A program made the translations under genes and the position numbers. The notes under the pieces were generated by a model. That model was not told the origin of the DNA. It ran no database searches and saw nothing but the letters and a program-made list of their open reading frames with translations. From Kazachstania africana CBS 2517 (taxonomy: Eukaryota > Ascomycota > Saccharomycetes > Saccharomycetales > Saccharomycetaceae): 64,000 bases of DNA. Positions 18,547 to 29,700 of the stretch are shown piece by piece. Where the stretch lies: NCBI RefSeq assembly GCF_000304475.1, contig NC_018941.1:1116001-1180000 (forward strand), written 5' to 3'. Each line of letters starts with the position of its first letter. Within the stretch, counting starts at the first letter, position 1.

Positions 18547-20106
18547 TTATAGTTTCATTGAACTATTACTCTCCATTTCTACATAATCATCAGTCTTGTG
18601 CTTCTTAGAAATTATAGAGTCGTGCGTCTCCTCATAATATGAGGTAAGTGGGCCAGATATTTCTGAAGTATCCTGCCTATCTATAAGGCGTTTCGATACC
18701 CTAGGCTTAGGAAGACCATCAGTCATATATGCCTCTGTCAAGGACATGCTGTCCTGCGCATCGGCTTCCGTTGCTGGTGGCATTACAGCACCCATATCCT
18801 CTTCATCTATTGATTGATCGCCTTCAAATTGAAATTCATCGTAAGGTTCATCGTGCGGTTCATCATGTGGTTCATCGACTTCAAGAAAAATCAACCCATT
18901 ATCAACTCTTAAAACACTTTCACTAACTGCATTCTCTAAAATTTGTATTATTTTCTCTTTGAACTTCAAAGAACATTCTTGGATTTGACTGGACAACAAA
19001 TCACCTGGGACACCGCCTGCTCTATCATTATGACGGATGTTGTGATCATAAGATCCATATTTTAAACACAGATTCCAGCTCAACAAACATTCTTCCCTAT
19101 GAGCTTCTAATTTGGCTTTCATTTGCCTAATACCGGCAGCGTGGAATGTATTAGGTTTACTAGTACCCAAGCCAATTTGAAGGTCGTATTCAAAAGCAAT
19201 TTTCTCACATATATCAAACATATCCTGCCAATCTAATGAGGCTGTTTCTATGAATATCGGCTGCCTTATAAAACTCAGAAAAAGACTTGCCATAGTAGGA
19301 ACGAGATGCTTAAATTTGGTGTTTTTCAAAGGAAGCATCCATATGTATCTCGAATGGTAATCTCTACAATACAGGATATGGGAATACTTCTTTTCGATTT
19401 TCTCATTTGGAAATGGTTCAAAAATTTCTATATGCACTCTCTCTAGGGGCATGAGCTCATTATAAATATTTCTATGCTTAAATTTTTCTAGTTTACCTAT
19501 TTTTTGCTCTGGGTTACATACAGAGCAAAATTTCAATGCCTTTAAGCACAAATCACGAGTAATATTAGAGTAAAAAGTAGATAAACTATGATGAATCTTT
19601 TTTACGAAACCATGATTATTCATCAAGTGACACCCCATGATCATATCAAATACGTATACGGGTTCACAGACAATTTTATCTTTTCTGAGATGGTCGTGAA
19701 TTAAACCATTGTTATCTCGGTAATACCTTCGTTTTAGAAATAAATAACGTGGTTCTGCCGTTATTTTGGTCCATTTCGGGTTCGTACTGGCCAGAGTTTC
19801 GGGTGTCAAGGAATCTGTTCTTATCAAGTCATATGTTTCTTCCGTAAGATGGCCGTTAATCGATTGTTGAAATTTGAAGACCTCTCTTTCCCCTCTTTTT
19901 AATAGTTCTAAATTCATAAACGAATCCGTGTACGATGTATACGACTCTCCCATCCTTGGAACAATGTACGACTCCTTTATAACTATATTCTCTGGGGCTT
20001 CTATGAGTTCTGATGCGAAATCTCTCTCTATCATATTGTGAACAGGCGCTACCTTTTCTTCAGGCCCTAATGCCCGCGTATTCTCATTCATTTTGGTACT
20101 AGTCAT
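18547..20106 (-). CDS. FOB1: Replication fork block protein Fob1
   Basis: 519 residues from the ATG at 20106 (S. cerevisiae Fob1, YDR110W, 566). Fob1 binds the rDNA replication fork barrier in the nucleolus, stalls forks there, and promotes rDNA recombination and silencing. It is an integrase-like protein. The HHCC zinc finger is visible (H160, H165, C194, C197 in HLMNNHGF...CSVCNPE), followed by an integrase-core-like region (ERVHIEIFEPF...SHILYCRDYHSRYIWMLPL). The C-terminal 120 residues are acidic and carry a four-residue repeat (EPHD, three copies). It lies next to ALT and the YDR109C-type gene as in S. cerevisiae, but GAA1 stands between. Its target rDNA is not in the window. Confidence 0.9.
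   Translation of the reverse strand: MTSTKMNENTRALGPEEKVAPVHNMIERDFASELIEAPENIVIKESYIVPRMGESYTSYTDSFMNLELLKRGEREVFKFQQSINGHLTEETYDLIRTDSLTPETLASTNPKWTKITAEPRYLFLKRRYYRDNNGLIHDHLRKDKIVCEPVYVFDMIMGCHLMNNHGFVKKIHHSLSTFYSNITRDLCLKALKFCSVCNPEQKIGKLEKFKHRNIYNELMPLERVHIEIFEPFPNEKIEKKYSHILYCRDYHSRYIWMLPLKNTKFKHLVPTMASLFLSFIRQPIFIETASLDWQDMFDICEKIAFEYDLQIGLGTSKPNTFHAAGIRQMKAKLEAHREECLLSWNLCLKYGSYDHNIRHNDRAGGVPGDLLSSQIQECSLKFKEKIIQILENAVSESVLRVDNGLIFLEVDEPHDEPHDEPYDEFQFEGDQSIDEEDMGAVMPPATEADAQDSMSLTEAYMTDGLPKPRVSKRLIDRQDTSEISGPLTSYYEETHDSIISKKHKTDDYVEMESNSSMKL
18838..18876 (-). repeat. 12-bp repeat in FOB1
   Basis: Three near-identical 12-bp units (GGTTCATCGTGC type on the plus strand) encode DEPHDEPHDEPYDE in the acidic tail of Fob1. 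Copy number could vary between strains. Confidence 0.75.
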
Positions 20107-20372
20107 CAAGATATAGAGAAACTGGTAACGGCAGCAGCAATTAAGACGAACGCTCGCTTCTGCTCGACTGATTATGTTGGTATTAAATATTCAACTAAGC
20201 TGATAGTTTTAAGTTTTTCAATCATCTCATTGAATTATTTTTTTTTTTTTTTGTTCGATGTCCGACATCTGACAGCTATGACAGCGAAATCTTACAGAGT
20301 ATTAGTATATCAGGCCTATCAACATCGAAGATTGATGAGATTACTATATAATGCATAAATTATTTATTTCTT

Positions 20373-22099
20373 TTACAGCTCTTTCTTTTCACTAGTACTT
20401 CTGCTTTGGATAGTCATGGACGAAACTGCTATTATAATCCAGCATGGTAGCCAGCCAAGTGTGAGAAAAACCAGGTCCAGCAATTCATGTCGTTCCATGC
20501 CGGAATTAACCTGTCCAACGTTGCTAAGCCAGTCAATTCAGAATCAAATATATTACTGAAAGCGCATATGGATATATATGGATTTGAGACTAATAGCAAC
20601 ATTGAATTCTTTAGCGCTTGGGAGGAAGTTGGAAGAGTGTTGCTTATCTTCACTAGTGTCATTGGAAAAGCAAGAACACCAATAGTAAGGGCTAGGGGGA
20701 AATTTATCATTAGAAGCGATGTCAAAACTAAACTGAAATAGCCAAAAGCAAAAGCTTTCATTCTGTGTGCAACTGTTATTTTGGTTTCAGCTAGGGGAAG
20801 CCCTCTTGATATCAATGGAATGAAAGAAAATAATATACATATGAACATCAGCATAACAGGGAATGTGTATTTAAGGTAGGTAATCGCAAAACAGAAGGAG
20901 AAAGTTATACTTAAAAACCAAACTATAATAGCTTCTAATGTATAAGAAGAAATAAATGGAATTGAATCTTGGTTATCATTCACAAATTCACCCAAAGATG
21001 AACAGGCGAAAGCCAAAGAAAGACCAACAGCAGCAGGTAGATAACTACTTATAGAAACAAAATTTCTTGGGGCTAATAATAAATAGTAGAAAAATGATTG
21101 ATGGAATTTTTCTAGAAGGTTATTAATGGACCTGAACATTGCCTCTGGAATTCTTCCAAAAGTAGTGATATCAATACCTCCTTCGCCACATGCTTTGAGT
21201 GTTAAGGCCTGAATTCTCCAACCGCTGAATGCCTCATTACCGTGCGGCTTTTTGATACCCGCAAGACTAGAATCCTTAATGCTGCGTAATAACATCTTGA
21301 ATCTAGACCATAGTGACCGTTCTTCTAGTTCTTCTCTTGGTAATCCATGCAAAGAGACTTTCATTCCTTCATGTTCAGTAATTGAAACTGCAATATTCAC
21401 AAGATCTAAATTAGGTAACTCACCGTTTAAGCCATCGTAATGAATCTCTACATAGTCAAAAAAATCACTTTCTGACGCATAATCCAATATAACGGCCGCC
21501 TCAATAGACCCACCTGTCAAATCTAAGGATGTATGGTATGCCTCGACCCAAGATCTGAGAGAGGCACCAGTATCTTCACTAAATACAACAATAATGTTCT
21601 TCGACCATATTGGCCAACGCCAGAAAAATCTTGCTAGTGAAACACCTAAAGCAGCGCCACCTGTATTGAATTGTCCCTCAGAATTGTGCCATGGAATGGC
21701 CAAGACAATGGCTTCCGTGCCGTCGCCTCTTGGTGAGTGAAAGATCCCATATATGGTACTGTTATTGTGAGTATCAGTTTTGGCTCCAATGTCATTCAGC
21801 CAAGTTTCCATTATATCATTTCTTTCCGTAAGAGGTAAATCCACCATATTCTCTACCTGTGTACGATATCCTCTTAGGATGTTCCATTCCGTTTCTCTGA
21901 AGTAACTGTATGCCTGAGAGGGCATAAGGGCGTTCTCTGATATATAAGTGTTCCTGTATTGACCATCAATTGGTAAGATAGCTATCGAAATTAAGCTGAT
22001 TAGAGCAATAATTTTCGAGAATAAAGGTAAATACTTTTTCAGCTTTGGGACAAGTCCCATTACCGCTACCTGTCTTTTCACTCTTTCCACTAGACCCAT
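20373..22099 (-). CDS. GAA1: GPI transamidase subunit Gaa1, one-base frameshift near 3' end
   Basis: Gaa1 is an ER membrane subunit of the GPI transamidase, which attaches GPI anchors. The ATG at 22099 (MGLVERVKRQVAVMGLVPKL) matches the S. cerevisiae start. The frame is open upstream but without ATG. The conserved block SIAILPIDGQYRNTYISENA follows a first transmembrane segment (about 30-47), then a large lumenal domain and several membrane segments from about residue 350. As written, the frame ends at 20432 (555 residues) with FSHLAGYHAGL. The neighbouring frame instead reads LTLGWLPCWIIIAVSSM, a typical last membrane helix, and ends SEKKEL at 20373, a KKXX ER-retrieval signal. One more base in the five-base run at 20466-20470 joins the frames into 575 residues. 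S. cerevisiae GAA1 (YLR088W, 614) is on chromosome XII, so its place between FOB1 and YDR109C is a different paralogue-loss outcome. Confidence 0.88.
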
Positions 22100-22379
22100 C
22101 CTGGTTTCAAAGCTAAAAGTTCGGTCTTGATTCAATGCAAGCACGTATCTTCAGTATCAACCTCGATGACTTTTGTATCTGAGTTCTCGAAAATGAATCT
22201 TCCTTTCAGTGAACAGCAATGATCAAATATAAACTCTTTGTCTATCGCGCTCTCGCATAAATATTTTCCAGAAATTAAAAGATATTCTGCTTACTTGAAA
22301 TATTCAACTTTTGGTATGTATAGAACTTATGCAACCCAGCCAATTCATAGACTAGATTTGCTATAGAAGCGCAATTATC

Positions 22380-24197
22380 ATGGGTAGATTTCAGAATCCT
22401 TTAACCAATGGAAAAGAAAAAGGAGGTGATAATTTCCACTTTATTGGTGTTGATGTCGGCACAGGCTCTGTAAGAGCCTGCGTGATTGACAGAAAGGGAG
22501 ATATTTTGGCTTTAGTTGATAAGCCTATTAGTAGGGAGGAATTGAAACCAGGTTTCATAACACAATCCTCGGAAGAAATTTGGGATAGTATCTGTTTCTG
22601 TGTTCGGAAAGTCATCGCTGACGCTAAGATTCCTGCTAATAAGGTCATTGGTATTGGTTTCGACGCAACCTGTTCACTGGCCGTAGTAGATAAGGATACT
22701 TTGGAAGGACTTGCTGTAGGCCCGCAATTTTCCAAGAATGATCAAAATATCATTATGTGGATGGATCACAGAGCATCGCAGGAGACAGATGAAATAAATT
22801 CAATTTATGATGCCCCTTTGAAGTATGTAGGCGGCAAAATGTCAATTGAAATGGAAATGCCAAAAATTAAGTGGTTGAAAAATCATATGCCAAGAGAAAC
22901 ATTTCGAAAGGCCGTGTTTTTTGACCTGCCTGATTACTTAACTTTCAAGGCCACAGGAATGCAAAATAGATCTCTTTGTTCAGCAGTTTGCAAACAAGGT
23001 TTACTTCCAATTGGGGTAGAAGGTTCAACTGAAGGTTGGTCAAGAACGTTTCTTAGTAACACTGGCTTGCCAGAATTAATAGAAAACGAATTTGAAAGGA
23101 TTGGGGGTCCAGGCAACAATTCCAGGAATTTCTTAAGTGCAGGTGAATATGTTTCGACATTATCCAAAAGTTCAGGCGAGCAACTTGGCTTGACCGAGAG
23201 TTGCGTCGTTGGTTCAGGTTTAATAGATGCATATGCAGGACTTATAGGAACAATAGCTGCAAGGATAGATGAAAGTGCGCGCACCCAGGATGATGCGAAT
23301 GGGCAAGATCTACAAAACGCAATAGGTAGGCTTGCTGCTGTTGCCGGGACCTCTACATGCCATATAACCTTATCAGATAAGCCTATCTTTGTTAATGGTG
23401 TCTGGGGACCTTATAAAGATATCTTGGCCAAGGATTATTGGTGTGCTGAAGGAGGGCAGAGCTGTACAGGCGAATTGTTGAAACATGTCATAACGACACA
23501 TCCAGCATACGAAGAGCTCAAAATAAAGGCTGCGAAGTCAAAACTTGACCTTTTTGAATGTCTGAATGAGATTATACGCGATCTTGCCGAGCAAAAGGGT
23601 ACATGTACGATATTGGAGTTAACGAAAGGCCTATTTCTTTATGGTGATTACCATGGAAATAGATCTCCCATTGCAGATCCCCGAATGAGGGCTTCTATTA
23701 TTGGACAATCCATGGACACAACGGTAGAATCCTTGGCACTTATATACTTAGCAGCATGTGAATTCATAGCACATCAAACGCGACATATCATTACAAAAAT
23801 GAATGAAGCTGGGCACTCAATACGGAGCATATACATGTCAGGGGGTCAATGTAGAAATAATATATTAATGGAATTGTTGGCTGACTTTACAGGTTTACCC
23901 GTTGTTATTCCCAAATATATTGATGCTGCTGTCGTGTTCGGAGCAGCATTAATAGGTGCAACTGCATGGGACGTTTTTAATCAGTGCGAAACTAATGATG
24001 ATAGAGTTCCACAGGTTGAACATACTTTATGGAATGCTATGGTTAAAATGACAGGTAACGGTACGACTATTGCACCGAAAGTGAATAGGCACGCTTCACA
24101 AGCGCTTTTGAATACTAAGTATAAAATTTACATGGATATGGCAAAAACACAGAAAAAATACAGAAGTTTAATTGACGACAGCTTGAGCGTGCAATAG
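22380..24197 (+). CDS. FGGY carbohydrate kinase, probable D-ribulokinase (YDR109C-type)
   Basis: 605 residues. The N-terminal phosphate-binding motif of the FGGY/hexokinase/actin fold is GVDVGTGSVRA (residues 23-33). WMDHRASQETDEIN (about 124-137) and the C-terminal FGGY signature MSGGQCRNNILMELLADFTG (about 486-505) are also present. It corresponds to S. cerevisiae YDR109C, which lies beside FOB1 and TRS85 and was assigned D-ribulokinase activity with human FGGY (D-ribulose to D-ribulose 5-phosphate, proposed metabolite repair). S. cerevisiae has about 100 more residues, mostly N-terminal. It is divergent from GAA1 over 280 bp. The start is the first ATG in frame. Confidence 0.9.
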   Translation: MGRFQNPLTNGKEKGGDNFHFIGVDVGTGSVRACVIDRKGDILALVDKPISREELKPGFITQSSEEIWDSICFCVRKVIADAKIPANKVIGIGFDATCSLAVVDKDTLEGLAVGPQFSKNDQNIIMWMDHRASQETDEINSIYDAPLKYVGGKMSIEMEMPKIKWLKNHMPRETFRKAVFFDLPDYLTFKATGMQNRSLCSAVCKQGLLPIGVEGSTEGWSRTFLSNTGLPELIENEFERIGGPGNNSRNFLSAGEYVSTLSKSSGEQLGLTESCVVGSGLIDAYAGLIGTIAARIDESARTQDDANGQDLQNAIGRLAAVAGTSTCHITLSDKPIFVNGVWGPYKDILAKDYWCAEGGQSCTGELLKHVITTHPAYEELKIKAAKSKLDLFECLNEIIRDLAEQKGTCTILELTKGLFLYGDYHGNRSPIADPRMRASIIGQSMDTTVESLALIYLAACEFIAHQTRHIITKMNEAGHSIRSIYMSGGQCRNNILMELLADFTGLPVVIPKYIDAAVVFGAALIGATAWDVFNQCETNDDRVPQVEHTLWNAMVKMTGNGTTIAPKVNRHASQALLNTKYKIYMDMAKTQKKYRSLIDDSLSVQ

Positions 24198-24431
24198 GTG
24201 AATTTCACTTGGCTCTCGCCTTTTCCCTTAGTGGGTTTTTGAGCATTTGGTTTATCGTTCCTAAGTTTGCCTTAATGATGCCAGGCCGTCTATTGGAAAT
24301 TCTATCTCGGGAAAACACGATATGCATAGAAGTCTATAGGGAAATTATTGTTTATAAAACACTTTAATGGATATATACGTTATGAGAAGGTGATATTTAC
24401 ATAGTTTGTTAGTACTATCGCTTCTGTCTTG

Positions 24432-26441
24432 TCATTTACTGTCGCTAACAGCTATATTGTATTCTTCTCTTAATCTCGTTAGAATTAGATCGTCTCTGTT
24501 AACCAAGCCGACTCGAGAATAAATATCTGTTATGTTGTCCAAGCACCATTTTACTTGTTTCCATTGTCCTTGTTCAGCCCACATCTTTGCGGCAAGTAAT
24601 CTGAAGAACGCAGCTTTACGTTTTCTCGTTAGCCCTTGTGAAACAATGTTACTTGGGTTCAAATCGTCCTGAGAGTTTAGTATACGATGTTCGTTGTCAG
24701 CAGGCTCTTCTAGATTGTCTTGCTTTTGCACTTGTTCTACTTTAGATTTTATTCTCGGATCTACTCGTAAGTCATAGCAATCACTTAATCTTTCCCAGAT
24801 CATGATACGAGAACAGGGACCTAACCTTGATTCTTCAAGAATAGATTCTAAGTAGTTGATTGCGTAAGGTGTGGAAGTCCACGTATCGCTTAAAGAAAGA
24901 AAAAGCTCAGAAGATAAAATTAAACATCGAGTTTCATATGAAAGTACGGGCTCTAAGGAGGTAGATTCATTTGTGGGGCCAATTTTTTTATTACTCAGGT
25001 GTGTATTTGCTGCACAAGCATCATAGGCGTCCAATGCCCTATCGATTAAAGGGCTTATGTCATTCTTCATCATTTTGACTGTAACAATATTTTGGGCACC
25101 CATTAGAAGAGAAACAGCTTCCCATTCTAAACAGGAGGCCAGATATTTTGGAAACAGTTCCAGATCATGACTTAATATCTCGTAAGTCGCATAGCCAGTT
25201 TTGAAATCGGAAAGCATAATAGACCAGTCAGCTAACTTCCTTAATAAGAGCTCAGGAGATGAAGAAGCGAAATACTCATTCCCATCGTGGTCTTTTGTTA
25301 AGATATTCTGTTGTTGATGCGACGAAGTAGATGCTCTTGACATTAGTTTCTTCAAAAACTTTGATCCATGAAAAATCGATTTTTTTGGCTGTAAAACTGT
25401 CTCTTCCCAGAATGCTATCTTACGTTGCATGAATGGAATCAGTAGGGCATATACTAATTTTTCGAGCATATCGTACGTTGTATTCGTTAGTTCTATTGGC
25501 AAGGTGTTTTGTTCATCGGATTGTAAAAAATAAATCATTTCATCTAATGATGACATTACAGGTTGATGCAATTTGATGAATGGCTCTGTTTGATAAGAAT
25601 TTTTCCATAAAGGTAGGGATATGCTTTCTACAAATAACTGCTTCTTGATCTTAACGGAAAGCTCTTCACATTGTTGAACTTCTTCTGGTGAATCAGCATT
25701 ATAGCACAAAAGAAATACCGGTAACATATCGTATGTGTTAATGTAAATGGGAAATTTATCAATTGTATTATGCAAATTTTTGAATTTGATTAGGAGTCCT
25801 TTAGCGTCCTCGTATGATTGTGAGTTAGTTATATCTAACGCAATCAAAGACATGATTGGATGATTGAAGGATTCAAACGGTGATAGAGTTGTTGTAGAAG
25901 AGATTGCCAACGAGAAGAAGTTATGGTATAGGGACTTTTTTAGTAGCTGATGAGAAGTCGAATCAAATGTAAACTTCTCAACTAATTCTAAATATTGGCG
26001 TAAGTATGATTCCAATGAGTGATGGTCAAAAAGCATATCATTCTTATCATGACGTTCTACAAGGTCTGGTAAGGGCCGCGTAAATCTAATATATTGGGAT
26101 TGCGTCGAATCTCTCTGAAAGAGACTGTTCGACCTGCTTCTAGCACGTGTAGTCTTGGTGGTTGTTAAGCTGGACGATGAATGAGGTGCATTTGCTTTCG
26201 ATTCGCTAGCCTGATCTCTATCTGAGACACAACCACCAAAAAATCTTAGCAACATATAAAGAGAGTCAATTGAGTAGGTATCTTGTATATGTTTATCTAA
26301 TTCAGGTGTTGAAGTAACGGTAATCACGGGCGCTATAGCATGGGATACAATTCTTCTGGCAATTTCAGACGGTATATTTTCATCACTACACTCTAAATGA
26401 AACAGAAGGTTCATATAATGCTCATATGAGAAATTTATCAT
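24432..26441 (-). CDS. TRS85: TRAPPIII subunit Trs85
   Basis: 669 residues (S. cerevisiae Trs85/Gsg1, YDR108W, 698). Trs85 is the subunit that defines TRAPPIII, the exchange factor complex for the Rab Ypt1 in autophagy and endosome-to-Golgi traffic. It begins with the family pattern: IARRIVSHAIAPVITVTSTP and LYMLLRFFGGCVSDRD, then a low-complexity Ser/Thr/Arg stretch (about 85-112). The rest is helical repeat sequence (TPR-like), with ECLEWEAVSLLMGAQN-type blocks near residue 435 and a conserved C-terminal helix (AAFFRLLAAKMWAEQGQW). It is convergent with the ribulokinase-like gene, as expected from S. cerevisiae order, and divergent from MTC5. The ATG at 26441 is the first in frame. Confidence 0.87.
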   Translation of the reverse strand: MINFSYEHYMNLLFHLECSDENIPSEIARRIVSHAIAPVITVTSTPELDKHIQDTYSIDSLYMLLRFFGGCVSDRDQASESKANAPHSSSSLTTTKTTRARSRSNSLFQRDSTQSQYIRFTRPLPDLVERHDKNDMLFDHHSLESYLRQYLELVEKFTFDSTSHQLLKKSLYHNFFSLAISSTTTLSPFESFNHPIMSLIALDITNSQSYEDAKGLLIKFKNLHNTIDKFPIYINTYDMLPVFLLCYNADSPEEVQQCEELSVKIKKQLFVESISLPLWKNSYQTEPFIKLHQPVMSSLDEMIYFLQSDEQNTLPIELTNTTYDMLEKLVYALLIPFMQRKIAFWEETVLQPKKSIFHGSKFLKKLMSRASTSSHQQQNILTKDHDGNEYFASSSPELLLRKLADWSIMLSDFKTGYATYEILSHDLELFPKYLASCLEWEAVSLLMGAQNIVTVKMMKNDISPLIDRALDAYDACAANTHLSNKKIGPTNESTSLEPVLSYETRCLILSSELFLSLSDTWTSTPYAINYLESILEESRLGPCSRIMIWERLSDCYDLRVDPRIKSKVEQVQKQDNLEEPADNEHRILNSQDDLNPSNIVSQGLTRKRKAAFFRLLAAKMWAEQGQWKQVKWCLDNITDIYSRVGLVNRDDLILTRLREEYNIAVSDSK

Positions 26442-26730
26442 ACTTTCGAATATTTTCTCTTGTTTAGTACCTTTTCCAATTATTTATGTTGCTTGCACCT
26501 ATCTATTAATTCACTAGCTATGCAGCTTTTTATATGTGTCAAATATTCAGTATATAACATATCTTTACATCGCTTTTCAAATTTTGTTGCGCATTCTTGA
26601 AAGCATAAAGTACTGAAGAGATAGTCAAATATCTCTAAAGTGAGAAATTGAAGCTCGTTGCAGCAAGATATAGTGTGGATTTAAAGCATCGAATTGTGTA
26701 TTATACAATTCAGATAACAGATCACAGTTA

Positions 26731-29700
26731 ATGTCTTCTAATGTTGGTGGCACAGAAGAGGTATCATCCACATTTGGAAAATCATTATCATTAAAAGTGG
26801 ATGGAGGCTTTAATGCAGTCTCAATCAATCCTTCTGGTAGGGATGTGGTACTTGCAAGCAGGCAGGGTCTCTATATTATCGACTTAGATGATCCTTTCTC
26901 TCCTCCAAGGTGGCTTTACCATGCCACATCGTGGCAGGTTGCGGATGTTCAATGGTCTCCACATCCAGCTAAGCCTTACTGGGTCGTATCTACATCAAAT
27001 CAAAAGGCCATTATTTGGAACTTAACAAAAACATCCTCTAATGCTATTGAATATGTTTTACACGGTCACTCGAGGGCAATCACTGATATTAACTTCAGTC
27101 CTCAACATCCCGACATTTTGGCAACGTGTTCTATTGATACCTATGTACATGCATGGGACATGAGAAGCCCCCAAAGGCCATTTTATTCTACGAGTTCTTG
27201 GAAATCCAGTGCAGCACAAGTTAAATGGAACCACAGCGATGTCAACATAATGGCCTCATCACATGGGGACGACGTTTTCATATGGGATTTAAGAAATGGC
27301 TCTACTCCATTATTCAAACTAAGTAGTCATGAAAGCAGTGTTAATAGTATAGATTTTAATAGATTCCGGTCTACTGAGATAATGTCTAGTTCTAATGATG
27401 GTACAGTAAAATTCTGGGATTATTCTCGAAATGTTGAAGACTCATTGAGAACGATTCATACAGATTTCCCCATATGGAGAGGTAGATACTTACCGTTTGG
27501 AGAAGGATTTTGTGTAATGCCTACTGTAGGAGGTAATAATTCTGTTTATATGATGGATCTAAGTCTTGAAAAATCTGAAATGACTGCCTGTAAACTACAA
27601 CCAGCTTACACATTTAAGGGCCATACAGATAGGGTTATAGATTTTTTATGGAGATGCAAACATACTAATAGTAGCGACATTGATGATCGAGAATTTCAAT
27701 TAGTAACATGGTCAAAAGACTCCAATCTGAAATTATGGCCCATTACAGAAAATTTATATGAAAAGGTACATTATGAAAGAAACATGTATTTAGAAGAAAA
27801 ACTGCCCAGTTATGAATATGTTACCTATAATAAGGAGCCTGACAAGAGCCTCAATCTTCAGAATGCAACTTATCAAAGAATGAGAGAAACATTTGTCACA
27901 AAAGCCGGTTTAAAGAAAGAGAATGATATAAGTCACATTAATTGGCTGTCAGGAATTAGAATGAATGACCAGGATTCTCCAGAAGACATATTTGAAGAAC
28001 CAAAGCTTCAGAATTTAGCCGAAGAAGTCAGTTCAATAGGGCATAAGTTTCCAAAGATCGTTTTTGAGAAAATATCCTTGTCAACTGGTGAACTTGTACT
28101 TACTTTGAATGGTCCTTGGTCAGAAGAGAATCCCGATGACTATGTATTTTTGAGAGTTGAAGTTGTGGTTCCATCAAAATATCCGAATATAAATCATATT
28201 CCAGTTTTCAATATCGAGGAAAATAGTAAGTTGAGCTCACCTCAAAGACTCTCTATTGTTCAAGGTTTGAAAGAAATATCGAAAAAGTACACGGATGCCT
28301 CTATGTATTGTTTGGAGGCCTGTTTGCGCTTCCTTCTGGGGGAAAAAGTTGACTTAGATGAGATAGAAAATGATGAACCTCTTTTAAATTTTGATCTTGT
28401 TGATAACATTGATTTTGATGAAACATCCTCCCTCCCGGACTCTGAGTCTTCTAGGGTGTTGCTAGATTCTTCTTCAGATTCTGATGATGAAGATTATAAG
28501 CATGAAAAAACAGCAAGAAATACGTTTGGGAGAAATTTAGCATTTGATAGTACACCAGTACCTAACGAATCTGGCGCTGTATGGACAGCTACAGGTCAAT
28601 TGTTGTATTTTTCCAATTCTGAAAGCGTGATTGAGAAAAAGCATATAGGTACGTTAAAATTGGGTCCCAAGAACCCTTCAAAGGGAGCTAAGGCAACGAT
28701 AAATGACCCATGCAATATCTATGATGAAGGTTATAGCATTCGGCCTAAAAGATATGTCGAAACATTTTCTAATGATGAAGTCAGTTCTGATGATGGTGAT
28801 ATGACTTCGGATGATACATCTTCTGAAGATAGTTTTGGAAGCTTTACTGATGATTGGAATGACATAGTAGGTAATGACGTAGTCGTCAGGACAAGACTAC
28901 CGGAATTTTATGGTACATTTGCCAAGCAATTCACGTCTGTCCCTTCCGATAGTGTGAAAACTGGCGACTCATCAAGATTTACTAAAAACAGGATCATAAT
29001 ATGTGATTTCTCTCAATTGATGCCTGATAGAAAAGAATTAGCCGTTGAATATCAACTAATGGACTTCGCCCCGGAAAATATGTGCCGTAATAATGCACTT
29101 GTGGCGGAAAATTACGGGTTCGAAGAATTGAGTCACTGTTGGCAGATTTTATCAGATCTATTGATAAACCAAACTGGTAATGAACCACATACATTAGCAT
29201 GGGGTAAGCACCCAATGACTATCCAATGGTTTTTCAAGGAAGCCATCAGTTATTACGAAAAGCGGCACAATCTGCAAATGTTAGCAATGTTATATTGTAT
29301 TTTCATCGCTACCAGACCCAAAACCCGTTTACACTCTCCAAAGTTAAGTGAAGATGACAAAGTAGAGAGTGTCATAAGTTTCAATGATCACAATAATTTC
29401 CAACAGTCACAGGCAGAGTTGCAATCTCATTATTCGACCACTGGTCAATATGGTGCTGATGGTTACGAAGCAAGTTATAGATCAAAAGTCCTGTATTCAA
29501 GTGATGCAATTTCAGTCAAGTCTGAAAATTCTCTAAGCAATTCTACAGTGGGTCCAAATCGTCAACCACGGAAGAGATCGCCATTTCTTCACCACAGGTC
29601 ATCTACCGCTGCCATGAACACCGGCTTTGCTTCCCCTTCTATACCAGACATTGTTGTCGAATTGGTTCACGATGAAATTTTGGACCAAATACAACACGCA

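Noticed and set aside
26625..26828. 67-codon ORF antisense across the MTC5 start
   Set aside because: It is the antisense shadow of conserved MTC5 codons.
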